64,000 bases of DNA. Source: Bacteroidaceae bacterium (lineage in GTDB: Bacteria > Bacteroidota > Bacteroidia > Bacteroidales > Bacteroidaceae). Positions 28,551 through 37,107 of the stretch are shown here, piece after piece. Position numbers and translations under genes: made by a program. Numbering within the stretch: the first letter of the stretch is position 1; each line of letters begins with the position of its first letter. The notes below the pieces were generated by a model. The model searched no databases, was not told the DNA's origin, and saw nothing but the letters and a program-made list of their open reading frames with translations. The stretch is from contig JAFZWQ010000043.1 of NCBI GenBank assembly GCA_017617235.1, positions 53,370 to 117,369 of the forward strand. Reading direction: 5' to 3'.

Positions 28551-30722
28551 TTAGTTCGCCATTTCGGAATAGAACTTGATGCGAACCAGTCGAACCTCCT
28601 CTTCTGTATAGTCCGGTCCCAGTTCATCAAGAGCCTCCTCCAAATCGTCGGAATCGGCATCCTCGAAGTACTCGTAGATATCGAGCATATGGTCTTCGTC
28701 CATGATTTCATCGATGTAATAGTCGATATTCAGCTTCAGACCGCTATACACGATGGTTTCTATCTCGTCGAGCAGTTCATTGAATTCCAGATTGCAGGCA
28801 TCGGCAATATCTTCGAGACCGACCTTCAGGTCAATCTTCTGGATAATCATCACCTTCAGTTTCGACTTGTTGTCCTTTGCCGAAGAGCGTACACGCAGAT
28901 TCTCGGGCCGTTCGATTTCGTTTTCCTCGCAATGACGGGCAATCAGCTCACAGAATTCCTTACCGAAACGTTTGGCCTTACCCTCGCTGACACCCTGGAT
29001 ATGAAGCAGTTCCTCCGTATTCACGGGATACATGGTGGCCATATCCTCGAGGGTGGAATCCTGGAAGATGAGGTAGGGTGCTTTGTCTATCTTGCGGGCA
29101 ATGCTGCGACGCAGGTCCTTCAGCATGGAAAGCAACGGCTCGTCCAATGCGGCAGTGGTTACGGTTTCGTCGTCGACCTCCGCAAAATCGTGGTCCTCGA
29201 TAATGTTGAAGGGAACAGGCGTACGCATGAAGGTCACGCCACGTGTCGTCATCTTTATCAGTCCGTAGTTTTCCACTTCCTTACGCAGATAGCCGGCAAG
29301 TATGCCCTGACGGATGACGGCATTCCAGAATCGCGGCGGGAAATCGCCACCGATGCCGAAGGAAACCAGATTGTTGTGCTTGTGGGCTATCACCTCCTCG
29401 GTGGAACGACCCACCAATACATCGATGATATGGTTGATTTTGAAATTCTCCTTCACATCGCGCACCACACGGAGCACCTTCACGAGCTCTGCACTGGCCT
29501 CAACGGCAGGATGGGGATGCAGACAGTTGTCGCAGTTTCCGCAGTTATCCTCCTTGTATTCCTCGCCAAAATAGTTCAGCAGCACCCTGCGACGGCACAC
29601 AGAACTTTCGGCATAGGCAGCCGTCTCCTGCAGCAATTGCTTACCAATATCCTGTTCGCTCAGAGGCTTGCCCTCCATGAACTTCTCCAGTTTCTGCAAA
29701 TCCTTACGGGTATAGAAGGTGATGCAGAGGCCCTCTCCCCCATCGCGACCGGCACGACCCGTCTCCTGGTAGTATCCTTCCAGGCTCTTGGGAATATCGT
29801 AATGCAGGACGAAGCGCACATCGGGTTTGTCGATACCCATACCAAAGGCGATGGTGGCCACAATGACATCGATGCGTTCCATGATGAAATCGTCCTGTGT
29901 CTCGTTACGCTGTTGGGCATCCATGCCTGCATGGTAGGGTTTGGCCTTGATTTTGTTCACCTGCAGGAACTCGGCCAAGTCCTCGACCTTCTTACGCGAC
30001 AGACAATAGATGATGCCGCTCTTACCCGCATGCTGACGGATGAATCGCACGATATCCTTGTCCACATCCTTGGTCTTCGCCCGTATTCCATAATATAGAT
30101 TAGGACGGTTGAACGAACTCTTGAACTCGGTGGCATTCACCATTCCCAGGTTCTTCATGATATCGCCTCGAACCTTGTCGGTGGCCGTGGCCGTAAGGGC
30201 AATGATGGGGGCTACACCGATATTCTGGACAATGGGACGTATCTTGCGGTATTCGGGACGGAAGTCGTGGCCCCATTCCGAGATACAATGGGCCTCGTCA
30301 ACGGCATAGAACGAAATCTTCACCGTGCGCAGGAATTCGATGTTATCCTCCTTTGTCAGGCTTTCAGGTGCCACATACAGCAGTTTCGTGCGTCCCGAAC
30401 GGATATCCTCCTTCGCATGGTCTATTTCGGTCTTCGTAAGGGAAGAGTTGATGAAATGGGCAATACCATCGTCCTCGCTCACCATGCGGATGGCATCCAC
30501 CTGGTTCTTCATCAAGGCAATAAGTGGGGAAATGACGATGGCCGTACCTTCCATCATGAGTGCCGGCAACTGATAACAGAGTGACTTTCCGCCTCCCGTG
30601 GGCATGAGCACAAAGGTATCCTTCCCCGCAAGCACGTTGCGAATGATGGCTTCCTGGTCGCCCTTAAAGGTATCGAAACCAAAGTGTTTTTTTAGCTTCT
30701 CGGCAAGATTTAAGTCTCTCAA
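28551..30722 (-). CDS. recQ: ATP-dependent DNA helicase RecQ (TTG start)
   Basis: 723 residues. Helicase core: FKGDQEAIIRNVLAG, Walker A PTGGGKS, VISPLIALMKNQVDA, DEAH box (AVDEAHCISEWGHDFRPEY), LTATATDKVR, GIIYCLSRKKVEDLA, QETGRAGRDGG. A zinc-binding cluster CRR...NCGNCDNC follows (residues about 370-405), then RQC and HRDC domains (FGKEFCELI). An acidic C-terminal extension of about 100 residues goes beyond the E. coli form. The best start is TTG at 30722, 24 nt below the predicted transcription start. Function: 3'-5' unwinding in recombination and fork repair. Confidence 0.94.
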   Translation of the reverse strand: MRDLNLAEKLKKHFGFDTFKGDQEAIIRNVLAGKDTFVLMPTGGGKSLCYQLPALMMEGTAIVISPLIALMKNQVDAIRMVSEDDGIAHFINSSLTKTEIDHAKEDIRSGRTKLLYVAPESLTKEDNIEFLRTVKISFYAVDEAHCISEWGHDFRPEYRKIRPIVQNIGVAPIIALTATATDKVRGDIMKNLGMVNATEFKSSFNRPNLYYGIRAKTKDVDKDIVRFIRQHAGKSGIIYCLSRKKVEDLAEFLQVNKIKAKPYHAGMDAQQRNETQDDFIMERIDVIVATIAFGMGIDKPDVRFVLHYDIPKSLEGYYQETGRAGRDGGEGLCITFYTRKDLQKLEKFMEGKPLSEQDIGKQLLQETAAYAESSVCRRRVLLNYFGEEYKEDNCGNCDNCLHPHPAVEASAELVKVLRVVRDVKENFKINHIIDVLVGRSTEEVIAHKHNNLVSFGIGGDFPPRFWNAVIRQGILAGYLRKEVENYGLIKMTTRGVTFMRTPVPFNIIEDHDFAEVDDETVTTAALDEPLLSMLKDLRRSIARKIDKAPYLIFQDSTLEDMATMYPVNTEELLHIQGVSEGKAKRFGKEFCELIARHCEENEIERPENLRVRSSAKDNKSKLKVMIIQKIDLKVGLEDIADACNLEFNELLDEIETIVYSGLKLNIDYYIDEIMDEDHMLDIYEYFEDADSDDLEEALDELGPDYTEEEVRLVRIKFYSEMAN

Positions 30723-30750
30723 TTTGTTATCTTTTGCAGTAACTTCCTTA

Positions 30751-30782
30751 CAAAAGTATAAAAAATCAAACGAAAAAACAAA
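30751..30782 (-). promoter_or_regulatory. recQ promoter
   Basis: TTTG (30779-30782), 20-bp spacer, TACTTTTG (30751-30758) on the minus strand, an exact consensus. It shows that recQ can be transcribed apart from clpX. Confidence 0.8.
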
Positions 30783-30827
30783 TTTTCGTCTGACTTTTTT
30801 CGATGCAAAAGTGTTAACAAAAAGATT

Positions 30828-32075
30828 TTACAGTCCGCTGGCGGCCTCCTGCAAGATGGAATTTTCCAACTGTTGCTGGGCGTACTCCTTAGTAACGACC
30901 AGTTTATCACCCCTTTTGCGGGTCGTGGGAGCATCGTACTGCAACTGCATCATCAAGGTTTCCATGATGGAACGCAATCCGCGTGCGCCCAGCTTGTACT
31001 CGACGGCCTTGTCCACGATATAGTCCAGCACCTCGTCGGAATATTCCAGTTCTATGCCGTCCATGGCGAAAAGCTTCTTCTGCTGCTTGACGAGCGAGTT
31101 CTTGGGCTCCAGCAGAATGCGGTGCAACGCCTCGCGGTCGAGGGGATTCAGGTAGGTGAGTGCCGGCAGACGACCGATTATTTCGGGAATCAGTCCAAAG
31201 GACTTCAGGTCCTGGGGCTGCACGTACTTCATCAGGTTGTTCTTGTCCAGGTTGCGGGTATTCTGTACCGAGTTAAATCCCACCACGTGCGTATTCAGTC
31301 GCTGGGCAATCTTCCGCTCGATGCCATCGAAGGCACCACCGCAGATAAACAGGATGTTGCGGGTATCCACCTGGATGTATTCCTGGTCGGGATGCTTGCG
31401 TCCGCCCTTGGGGGGAACGTTCACGATGCTTCCCTCCAACAGCTTCAGCAGACCCTGTTGAACACCCTCGCCACTGACGTCTCGCGTAATGCTGGGATTA
31501 TCCGTTTTGCGTGCAATTTTGTCGATTTCATCGATAAAAACGATGCCTCGCTCGGCTGCTTTCACATCGCCATCAGCCACCTGCAGCAGACGGCTGAGGA
31601 TGCTCTCGACATCCTCGCCCACATAACCGGCTTCGGTAAACACTGTGGCATCGACAATGGTGAAGGGAACTTTCAGCAGTTTGGCAATGGTGCGGGCCAA
31701 CAGGGTCTTTCCCGTTCCTGTCGGACCAACCATGACAATGTTCGACTTTTCTATCTCCACCCCATCGTCACCACGTTCCTGTGTCAGGCGCTTATAGTGA
31801 TTATAGACGCTGACGGACAGATAGCGCTTGGCATCGTCCTGTCCAATGACGTACTGGTCCAGGTATGCCTTGATGTCGTGCGGACGAGGCAGTTCCGACA
31901 TCGCGAAATCGAAGTCGTTCTTGTTTTTCTTAGCCGCCTTATGCGCGGCATTCTCCTCCACAATCTCGTAGGCCGCCCGGGCACAATCGGAACAGATGAA
32001 GCCCGAAATACCCTTGATGAGCAGCGAGACCTCCTTATCGGAACGGCCGCAGAACGAACATATGTCTTTTGCCAC
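30828..32075 (-). CDS. clpX: ATP-dependent Clp protease ATP-binding subunit ClpX (GTG start)
   Basis: 415 residues. N-terminal zinc-binding domain with four cysteines (CSFCGR and CSDCAR). AAA+ core: [14 protein letters not shown] (Walker A), [12 protein letters not shown] (Walker B), the pore loop region [28 protein letters not shown]-like segment, and the sensor-2 region GARGLRSI. Unfolds tagged proteins and feeds them to ClpP. Starts with GTG at 32075, 3 bp after the clpP stop; no ATG precedes the zinc finger. Order tig-clpP-clpX is the standard bacterial arrangement. Confidence 0.97.
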   Translation of the reverse strand: MAKDICSFCGRSDKEVSLLIKGISGFICSDCARAAYEIVEENAAHKAAKKNKNDFDFAMSELPRPHDIKAYLDQYVIGQDDAKRYLSVSVYNHYKRLTQERGDDGVEIEKSNIVMVGPTGTGKTLLARTIAKLLKVPFTIVDATVFTEAGYVGEDVESILSRLLQVADGDVKAAERGIVFIDEIDKIARKTDNPSITRDVSGEGVQQGLLKLLEGSIVNVPPKGGRKHPDQEYIQVDTRNILFICGGAFDGIERKIAQRLNTHVVGFNSVQNTRNLDKNNLMKYVQPQDLKSFGLIPEIIGRLPALTYLNPLDREALHRILLEPKNSLVKQQKKLFAMDGIELEYSDEVLDYIVDKAVEYKLGARGLRSIMETLMMQLQYDAPTTRKRGDKLVVTKEYAQQQLENSILQEAASGL

Positions 32076-32078
32076 TGT

Positions 32079-32744
32079 TTATGACCTCTTTGTGAATACT
32101 TTGTCAATCATGCCGTAGTCCTTGGCCTCCTGGGCTGTCATCCAGTAGTCGCGGTCGCTGTCGGCCCATACCTTGTCGTAGGGCTGGTGACTGTGGTCGG
32201 CAATGATGGTATAGAGTTCCTGTTTCAACTTCTGAATCTCGCGAGCCGTGATTTCAATGTCGCTGGCCTGTCCCTGGGCACCACCCATCGGCTGGTGAAT
32301 CATCACGCGGCTGTGAGGCAGGGCAAAGCGCTTACCCTCCTGACCGGCCACGAGCAGCACAGCTGCCATCGAAGCGGCCATTCCAGTGCAGATGGTAGCT
32401 ACATCGCTCTTGATGAACTGCATGGTGTCGTAGATGCCAAGACCGGCATATACGCTGCCACCGGGGCTGTTGATGTAGATGTTGATGTCCTTGCCCTGAT
32501 CGGCCTGGTCCAGATAGAGGAGCTGTGCCTGCAGGGTGTTGGCGGTGTAGTCGTCAATCTGCGTGCCGAGGAAGATGATGCGGTCCATCATCAGGCGCGA
32601 GAAGACATCCATCTGGGTCACGTTCAACTGACGTTCCTCCAGGATGTAGGGGTTCAGGTACTGGTTCTGGGCGCTGATGACGTCGTCCAGCACCATGCTG
32701 TTCATCCCCAGGTGCTTGGTAGCGTATTTCTTGAAATCGTTCAT
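32079..32744 (-). CDS. clpP: ATP-dependent Clp protease proteolytic subunit ClpP
   Basis: 221 residues with the full serine-protease triad context: GMAASMAAVLL (nucleophile Ser), LPHSRVMIHQP (His) and DSDRDYWM (Asp), plus the oligomerisation and handle segment INSPGGSVYAGLGIYDTM. The N-terminus is about 20 residues longer than mature E. coli ClpP, so a propeptide may be removed. The ATG overlaps the tig stop by one base (TAATG), suggesting coupled translation. Confidence 0.97.
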   Translation of the reverse strand: MNDFKKYATKHLGMNSMVLDDVISAQNQYLNPYILEERQLNVTQMDVFSRLMMDRIIFLGTQIDDYTANTLQAQLLYLDQADQGKDINIYINSPGGSVYAGLGIYDTMQFIKSDVATICTGMAASMAAVLLVAGQEGKRFALPHSRVMIHQPMGGAQGQASDIEITAREIQKLKQELYTIIADHSHQPYDKVWADSDRDYWMTAQEAKDYGMIDKVFTKRS

Positions 32745-34102
32745 TAGTCCTTAAACATTGCGTTGAACTCGTCGAGGGTAACGGTCTTCTCATTCAGCTT
32801 CACGGCAGCCTTGGCAGCGGCAGCTACCTTCTGCTCGATGGCACGGGTTACGAGTCCCTCTGTCTGCTCCTTCTTCTTCAGCATCTCCTGGGCATAGTTG
32901 TTCAGCACCTCTTCGGGCACTTCCATCATGCCGTACTGGGCGAACTGCATCTTGGTAACCACCTTGGCAGCCTCCAGCACATCCTCCTGGGTCAGCTTAA
33001 TCTCGAACTGCTCGGTCAGCTGCTCCTTGATGAGCTGCCAGGTCAGTTCCTCCAGGCTCTTCTCGAAGTTGTCGTCCACGAACTTCTCGTCCTTGTCGGG
33101 GTTGTTCAGACGCATGATGCGCTTGAGCATCGTCTCGGGATACTCCAGCTTGCCCACACGCTTCACGAGGTGCTTGCGCAGGTCGAGCATGAACTTGAAC
33201 TCGCTGTCGTTCTTGAACTGGTTCTCCAGCTGCTCCTTGATGCGGGCGCGGAACTCCTCCTCGCTCTTCACCTTACCCTCGCCAAAGATGTGGTCGAACA
33301 GGTCCTGATTTACTGGAGCCGTCTGGTAACGGGTGATTTCCTCGATTTGGAAGCTGAAGTCGCCCTTCTTGTCGGCCACCTCTTCCTTCTTCAGGCGCAA
33401 CAGGGAGGCCAGCTCGGTCTCGCTGTCGTTATAGGCCTTCGAGGGGTTGAAGACCAGCACATCGTTCACCTTGGCACTGGCAAACTTGGCCTTTTCATCG
33501 TCATTTTTCATGTAGTCAGGCAGCATAACGGCACCTTCCACCTGCAGACCGCCCTCCTTGGGCTGACCAGCCTCGTCCAGTTCGGCCAGCAGACCCTTCA
33601 CCATGTCGCGGGGCTCGTAGCTGTCCACCTTCACGTACTGACCGTTGCGGCTGGCATACGACTCCACCTGCTTCGATACCATCTCGTCATCGACGGTAAT
33701 GGTATAGAAATCCACCTTGTCCTTCTTCGTCAGCTTGGCATCGAACTCGGGAGCCAGGGCAACGTCGAAAACGAACGTAAAGTCGTCCTGCATCTCGAAG
33801 TCAACCTTCGGGGTCTTCTCGTCGTTGGGCAGAGGCTCGCCCAGCACGCTCAGTTTCTCGTCGCGGATGTATCCGTACAGCTTCTCGCGAATCAGTTTAT
33901 CGATGGCTTCGGCCTTCACCTCTGTGCCGAAACGCTTGCGCAGCAGGCCCATGGGCACCTGTCCTACACGGAAACCGGACATGTTGGCCTTCTTGCGATA
34001 GTTCTTCAGTTCCTTTTCTACATTCTCGGCATAATCTGCCTTCTCAATCTGCATGGTAATGAGGCCGTTCACCTGGTCGACCTTCTCGAAAGTTGTGTTC
34101 AT
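32744..34102 (-). CDS. tig: Trigger factor
   Basis: 452 residues. The N-terminal ribosome-binding domain has MSGFRVGQVPMGLLRKRFG, matching the trigger-factor GFRxGxxP signature. A PPIase-like middle domain at about residues 150-260 is divergent (YASRNGQYVKVDSYEPRDMV), as is usual in Bacteroidetes. The helical C-terminal chaperone domain carries LDLRKHLVKRVGKLEYPE and FAQYGMMEVPEEVL. Binds nascent chains at the ribosome exit. First gene of tig-clpP-clpX, behind a perfect promoter. Confidence 0.95.
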   Translation of the reverse strand: MNTTFEKVDQVNGLITMQIEKADYAENVEKELKNYRKKANMSGFRVGQVPMGLLRKRFGTEVKAEAIDKLIREKLYGYIRDEKLSVLGEPLPNDEKTPKVDFEMQDDFTFVFDVALAPEFDAKLTKKDKVDFYTITVDDEMVSKQVESYASRNGQYVKVDSYEPRDMVKGLLAELDEAGQPKEGGLQVEGAVMLPDYMKNDDEKAKFASAKVNDVLVFNPSKAYNDSETELASLLRLKKEEVADKKGDFSFQIEEITRYQTAPVNQDLFDHIFGEGKVKSEEEFRARIKEQLENQFKNDSEFKFMLDLRKHLVKRVGKLEYPETMLKRIMRLNNPDKDEKFVDDNFEKSLEELTWQLIKEQLTEQFEIKLTQEDVLEAAKVVTKMQFAQYGMMEVPEEVLNNYAQEMLKKKEQTEGLVTRAIEQKVAAAAKAAVKLNEKTVTLDEFNAMFKD

Positions 34103-34141
34103 TTATACCTTAATTTATATATTATTATCATTTTGGGCCGA

Positions 34142-34173
34142 CAAAGGTAGTGAAAATCGAGCGAAATACCAAA
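34142..34173 (-). promoter_or_regulatory. tig-clpP-clpX promoter
   Basis: TTTG (34170-34173), 20-bp spacer, TACCTTTG (34142-34149) on the minus strand. The predicted leader is about 35 nt. Confidence 0.85.
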
Positions 34174-34187
34174 TTTATAGCAGCAAA

Positions 34188-34247
34188 ATGCTGTCGACTG
34201 GGTAAAAAGGGGATGCTTGCATACAATTTTACCCAGGCCGACAACAT
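34188..34247. repeat. Inverted repeat upstream of the tig promoter
   Basis: Arms ATGCTGTCGACTGGGTAAAA (34188-34207) and its near-complement (34227-34247) pair over about 20 bp with two imperfections around a 19-base loop. The inner 10 bp (CTGGGTAAAA/TTTTACCCAG) are perfect. No U tract and no gene reads into it, so it is not an obvious terminator. Confidence 0.6.
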
Positions 34248-34312
34248 AAGCAGACGCAGGATGCGAGCGGCAGAGCCGTGCTGCTATAAAGTTTCGTATT
34301 TCCGAGATGCAT

Positions 34313-34378
34313 CCTACTTTCGACGAAGTCAAAGGTAGCAAAACCCTCCTACTTTCGACGAAGTCAAAGATAGCGAAA
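34313..34378. repeat. Tandem duplication (35-bp period) carrying promoter-like boxes
   Basis: Two copies of CCTACTTTCGACGAAGTCAA plus flank start at 34313 and 34348. On the minus strand each contains a -7-like box (TACCTTTG, TATCTTTG) followed by ACTTCGTCGAAAGT. Neither has TTTG at the right distance upstream. Confidence 0.6.
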
Positions 34379-34473
34379 AAGCGCTACCACCACGGAATAG
34401 CGCCCTTTTTCACCCTTTTAACATTAAGTCGCAACGCAACGCGACCTCCAGAGCGTCGCAACGTTCCTCTTGA

Positions 34474-34487
34474 CACACAATTGTGTG
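34474..34487. repeat. 14-bp perfect palindrome
   Basis: CACACAATTGTGTG in the gene-free spacer, flanked by TGA and ACA. It could be a protein-binding site; no gene start is near. Confidence 0.45.
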
Positions 34488-34500
34488 ACAAGCCAAGCGA

Positions 34501-34532
34501 TACTATCCCTACCTGCCTAGCGTTGCAACGCT
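34501..34532. repeat. Dispersed repeat, second copy (TACTATCCCTACC-N5-AGCGTTGCAACGCT)
   Basis: A 13-bp block, a 5-bp unconserved spacer and a 14-bp perfect palindrome. The same arrangement occurs at 18737-18768 at the end of the 23-bp repeat array. Surrounding bases (34430-34470 and 34533-34580) hold further GCAACG/CGTTGC-like variants. Confidence 0.7.
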
Positions 34533-34602
34533 CCGCGCCTAGCGACGCGTCGCTCCGTCGGTAGCGTTGGGGCGTGTGGTGGGAGCTGGTTATGCAATCG
34601 GA

Positions 34603-34772
34603 TGGATACAGAATACAGAATACAGTTTTCTCATGAGCACATGAAAATATGGACGTTGAAAATTTACTATATATAATATATATATATTATATATAGTAAA
34701 AATTATTTAACCAAGTTTTGCCAAGTGATGATACCTGCCCCCTAAAAAACTGTATTCTGTATTCTGTATCCA
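34603..34772. mobile_element. 170-bp MITE-like element with 27-bp perfect terminal inverted repeats
   Basis: Ends 34603-34629 and 34746-34772 are perfect 27-bp inverted copies built from three ATACAGA-type heptamers (TGGATACAGAATACAG...). Near the centre, 34663-34700 is a perfect 38-bp AT palindrome. There is no coding sequence and no convincing target-site duplication. A non-autonomous element or a large recombination/hairpin structure fits; no transposase is present in the window to mobilise it. Confidence 0.6.
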
Positions 34773-34875
34773 ATATTTTCCTTGTATAATGTGTTTTTCC
34801 GCAACAACTTGATGAGCGCCAAATACAGGAAAAACATCAGAACAAGGGGGCTTACAAAGAGGAGCAAGAAATGGG

Positions 34876-34908
34876 GAATCCCACGACTGCGAGAGGCGGC
34901 CGTGGGAT
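34876..34908 (-). terminator. Hairpin after the GIN-domain gene
   Basis: A 9-bp perfect stem (AATCCCACG / CGTGGGATT) with a 15-base GC-rich loop, 43 bp beyond the stop codon. The following minus-strand bases CCCCATTTCTT give only a weak U tract. Confidence 0.45.
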
Positions 34909-34950
34909 TTCCTTTGGTAAAAAGAAAAAATTGGAAAAGTTGGAAAGGGA

Positions 34951-35706
34951 TTATCTATTGAGGTTGGAGAAATCGATCTTGCTGGCTCCGTTTTCCTCGT
35001 AGACGAAACTCTTGCATTTGCCGCTCACAACGGCATTGCCTGCACCATTGAGCTCGACAGTCAGGTCCTGACAGAATACGTTGGCATTGACATCGCCAGC
35101 ACCGTTCACCTCAATCTCTATGTCCTCGCGAGCCGTGGCCTTGGCAATATTGCATTTGCCGGCACCGCTGAATTCGATGTTCAGGGATTCCGCTGTCAGG
35201 TCCTCGATACTGACATCGCCAGCACCAGCCATCTCGATATCCAACGAACTGTCCTGAATAATCGCGCCTGTCAGTTCCAGTTTTCCGACTCCGGCAATCT
35301 CGATGTCGGACAGGCTGGGAGCAGAGATGAAGAGGGTGACGGCAGGGGTGTGCTTGTTGACATTGTTCCTGCTGGCGGCATCCTTGGCTTGCACCTTCAG
35401 CTCATCCTTGCGAACCTCGAACTGGTATGCCTGTAAACACTTTTCGTTGGCACGAGCACGTACAGAGAAGACGCTGTCCTGGGTAAAGACGATGCGGACA
35501 GCCCCCTTGGCATCGATGGTGGTGAAGGTCGGAAGGTCGAGATCTTGTTCCACTACCCTGCCCCACTGGATGGTATCCTTCTCGAATTCTGTGGACTCGT
35601 TAACGGCATTCATAGCCATTTTCTTTGCCAGATCGGAACAACTGGTGAAAGTGAATGCCACTGCCGACAACAGCACGGCGGAAAGGAAAAAACGACGTGT
35701 TTTCAT
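34951..35706 (-). CDS. GIN-domain (DUF2807) lipoprotein
   Basis: 251 residues: lipobox FTSC (Cys23), then a head-GIN/DUF2807 domain of beta-solenoid type whose rungs repeat the pattern E-AGAG-V (DIEIAGVGKLELTGA, DIEMAGAGDVSIED, NIEFSGAGKCNIAKA, EIEVNGAGDVNANV, TVELNGAGNAVVSG). The family is sometimes labelled a putative autotransporter adhesin, but its function is unproven. It is the last gene of the ABC-transporter/GntR run (15 bp after the regulator), so it may belong to an envelope-stress response controlled with the transporter (inference). Confidence 0.85.
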   Translation of the reverse strand: MKTRRFFLSAVLLSAVAFTFTSCSDLAKKMAMNAVNESTEFEKDTIQWGRVVEQDLDLPTFTTIDAKGAVRIVFTQDSVFSVRARANEKCLQAYQFEVRKDELKVQAKDAASRNNVNKHTPAVTLFISAPSLSDIEIAGVGKLELTGAIIQDSSLDIEMAGAGDVSIEDLTAESLNIEFSGAGKCNIAKATAREDIEIEVNGAGDVNANVFCQDLTVELNGAGNAVVSGKCKSFVYEENGASKIDFSNLNR

Positions 35707-35721
35707 AATGATTATTGTCTT

Positions 35722-36069
35722 TTACTTGTTATACTGAATAATTTCTTCGAGGGTGATACCCAACGCCTTCATGGTGCGGAAGAACTCGGGCACTTGTTCG
35801 TCGAAAAACTCTCGTTTGCGCAGTTTGAGCACAGCCTCGCGGGCACCCTCGGCAACAAAGTTACCCAGGCCACGACGGACAGCGACTATCTCGCGCATCT
35901 GCAGCCATTCGAACGAGCGGGCGACGGTGTTCATGTTCACCTCGACATCGGCCGCATAGTCGCGAACGCTGGGCAGTTTGTCGCCCTCGGCGTACTTCCC
36001 GGACAGGATTTCGTCCATGACGCGCTCGGCAATCTGCAGATATATGGCTTTTTGATTCTTGAAATCCAT
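35722..36069 (-). CDS. GntR-family (YtrA-type) transcriptional regulator
   Basis: 115 residues. N-terminal winged helix: IYLQIAERVMDEILSGKYAEGDKLPSVRDYAADVEVNMNTVARSFEWL in the GntR pattern (core KLPSVRDYA). A short C-terminal helical tail (residues 75-115) is too small for a metabolite-binding domain. This size is typical of the YtrA subfamily that controls linked ABC transporters, and the gene sits in a run with such a transporter. Here it lies downstream of the transporter genes, not first. Autoregulation of the run is likely but no operator was identified. Confidence 0.9.
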   Translation of the reverse strand: MDFKNQKAIYLQIAERVMDEILSGKYAEGDKLPSVRDYAADVEVNMNTVARSFEWLQMREIVAVRRGLGNFVAEGAREAVLKLRKREFFDEQVPEFFRTMKALGITLEEIIQYNK

Positions 36070-36104
36070 GAGGTAGATTGAAAATTGAAAGTTGAAAATT
36101 GAAA
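36070..36104. repeat. Heptamer repeat (TTGAAAA) between gntR and the permease gene
   Basis: Units TTGAAAA, TTGAAAG, TTGAAAA, TTGAAAA fill the 36-bp gap between the two genes. Confidence 0.7.
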
Positions 36105-36105
36105 A

Positions 36106-37035
36106 TTACTTGTTGCGCTTAGTGGTGATTTGCGCACGGCAATAGAGGCGATACGACTGCCACCAGCAGAAGACGGTGATGGCACAGAAGAAGAGCAGGA
36201 CCATCCACTTCACCAGGGCAATAGCTCCATCTGCACCCAGTCCACTGAGCCATCGCCAGAGCCAATCCATAGTTCCATTCGTAAGCAGAGGTATGCTCAG
36301 TCCCAGGCAGATGAGGCAGAAGAAGCCCCAAGCCCAGTGGAAGAGAATGGTCCACAGCACGTTGTGACGATACTTGATGGCATTGCCCAGCACGAAAGTG
36401 GACAGGAAAGCCAGTGAAGAAACGTCGCCAAGCAGGACAAACCAGAGGCTGGCATTATCGCCCAGGATACTTAAGATATTGTTGGTAAATTCAGGGGTGC
36501 TGAAGAAAATGCTGGTGTATGGAATCCAGTGGGCATTGGAGAAGCCATAGACGATGCCTACATAGAAATATTGTAGGATGTCGAGCAGGAAATAGCCAAC
36601 GACATAGGTCAACAGGGAGCCAACGATGGTTACCAGCGCATGGAAAAGGAACTTCTCGCCGTTCGAAGCGGGTAGGGTCAGTTCCTTGATGCGCGACTGC
36701 TTGGTCAATAGGTTGTGGAACGTGTAGCCAGCGAGGATGGGCCAGGCAAGCAAGAAACAGGCCGACATCCAAGTGCCCATGCCGATGCCGGGGATACTGG
36801 CCAGCGCCCATGCGGTCTGGTGCGTGACTGCCGACACCCAGACGCTCTTCAGGATGAACAGCAACAGGGGCAGGGACATTACGAGAAAGAGGCTCAGGGC
36901 CAACTTGAGGTATTGCGAGCGGTTGATGGCAAAGTTCCAACGCGCTACATTCAGGAATCTATTAAAATTGAAAGTACTTTTACGTAAACTTTCGGTGAGC
37001 TGGAAGGCTCCTGCAGATAATTTAACCACGTTCAT
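36106..37035 (-). CDS. ABC transporter permease-like membrane protein
   Basis: 309 residues from ATG 37035. An upstream extension would run through a heptamer repeat and is rejected. At least six hydrophobic spans are visible, among them LALSLFLVMSLPLLLFIL, ACFLLAWPILAGYTF, FLFHALVTIVGSLLTYVVG, VLLGDVSSLAFLSTFVLG and WMVLLFFCAITVFCWW. A soluble basic N-terminus of about 40 residues precedes them. No named family signature is visible. Immediately after an ATPase gene and before a YtrA-type regulator, it is best read as the ABC-2-type membrane partner (inference from context). Confidence 0.75.
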   Translation of the reverse strand: MNVVKLSAGAFQLTESLRKSTFNFNRFLNVARWNFAINRSQYLKLALSLFLVMSLPLLLFILKSVWVSAVTHQTAWALASIPGIGMGTWMSACFLLAWPILAGYTFHNLLTKQSRIKELTLPASNGEKFLFHALVTIVGSLLTYVVGYFLLDILQYFYVGIVYGFSNAHWIPYTSIFFSTPEFTNNILSILGDNASLWFVLLGDVSSLAFLSTFVLGNAIKYRHNVLWTILFHWAWGFFCLICLGLSIPLLTNGTMDWLWRWLSGLGADGAIALVKWMVLLFFCAITVFCWWQSYRLYCRAQITTKRNK

Positions 37036-37054
37036 TTTTGAATTTATTTTAATT

Positions 37055-37107
37055 GGCAAAAGGCAAAGGGCGAAAGGCAAATGCCATTAGTCGTTAGTCT
37101 TTAGCCT
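37055..37107. repeat. Heptamer repeats (GGCAAAA and TTAGTCG types) between ABC genes
   Basis: Units GGCAAAA, GGCAAAG, GGCGAAA, GGCAAAT are followed by TTAGTCG, TTAGTCT, TTAGCCT. The last unit contains the stop codon of the ATPase gene. Confidence 0.7.

Noticed and set aside
34103-34950. Possible CRISPR array or insertion sequence
   Set aside because: The repeats are few, unequal and adjacent without uniform spacers; no cas gene or transposase is present.
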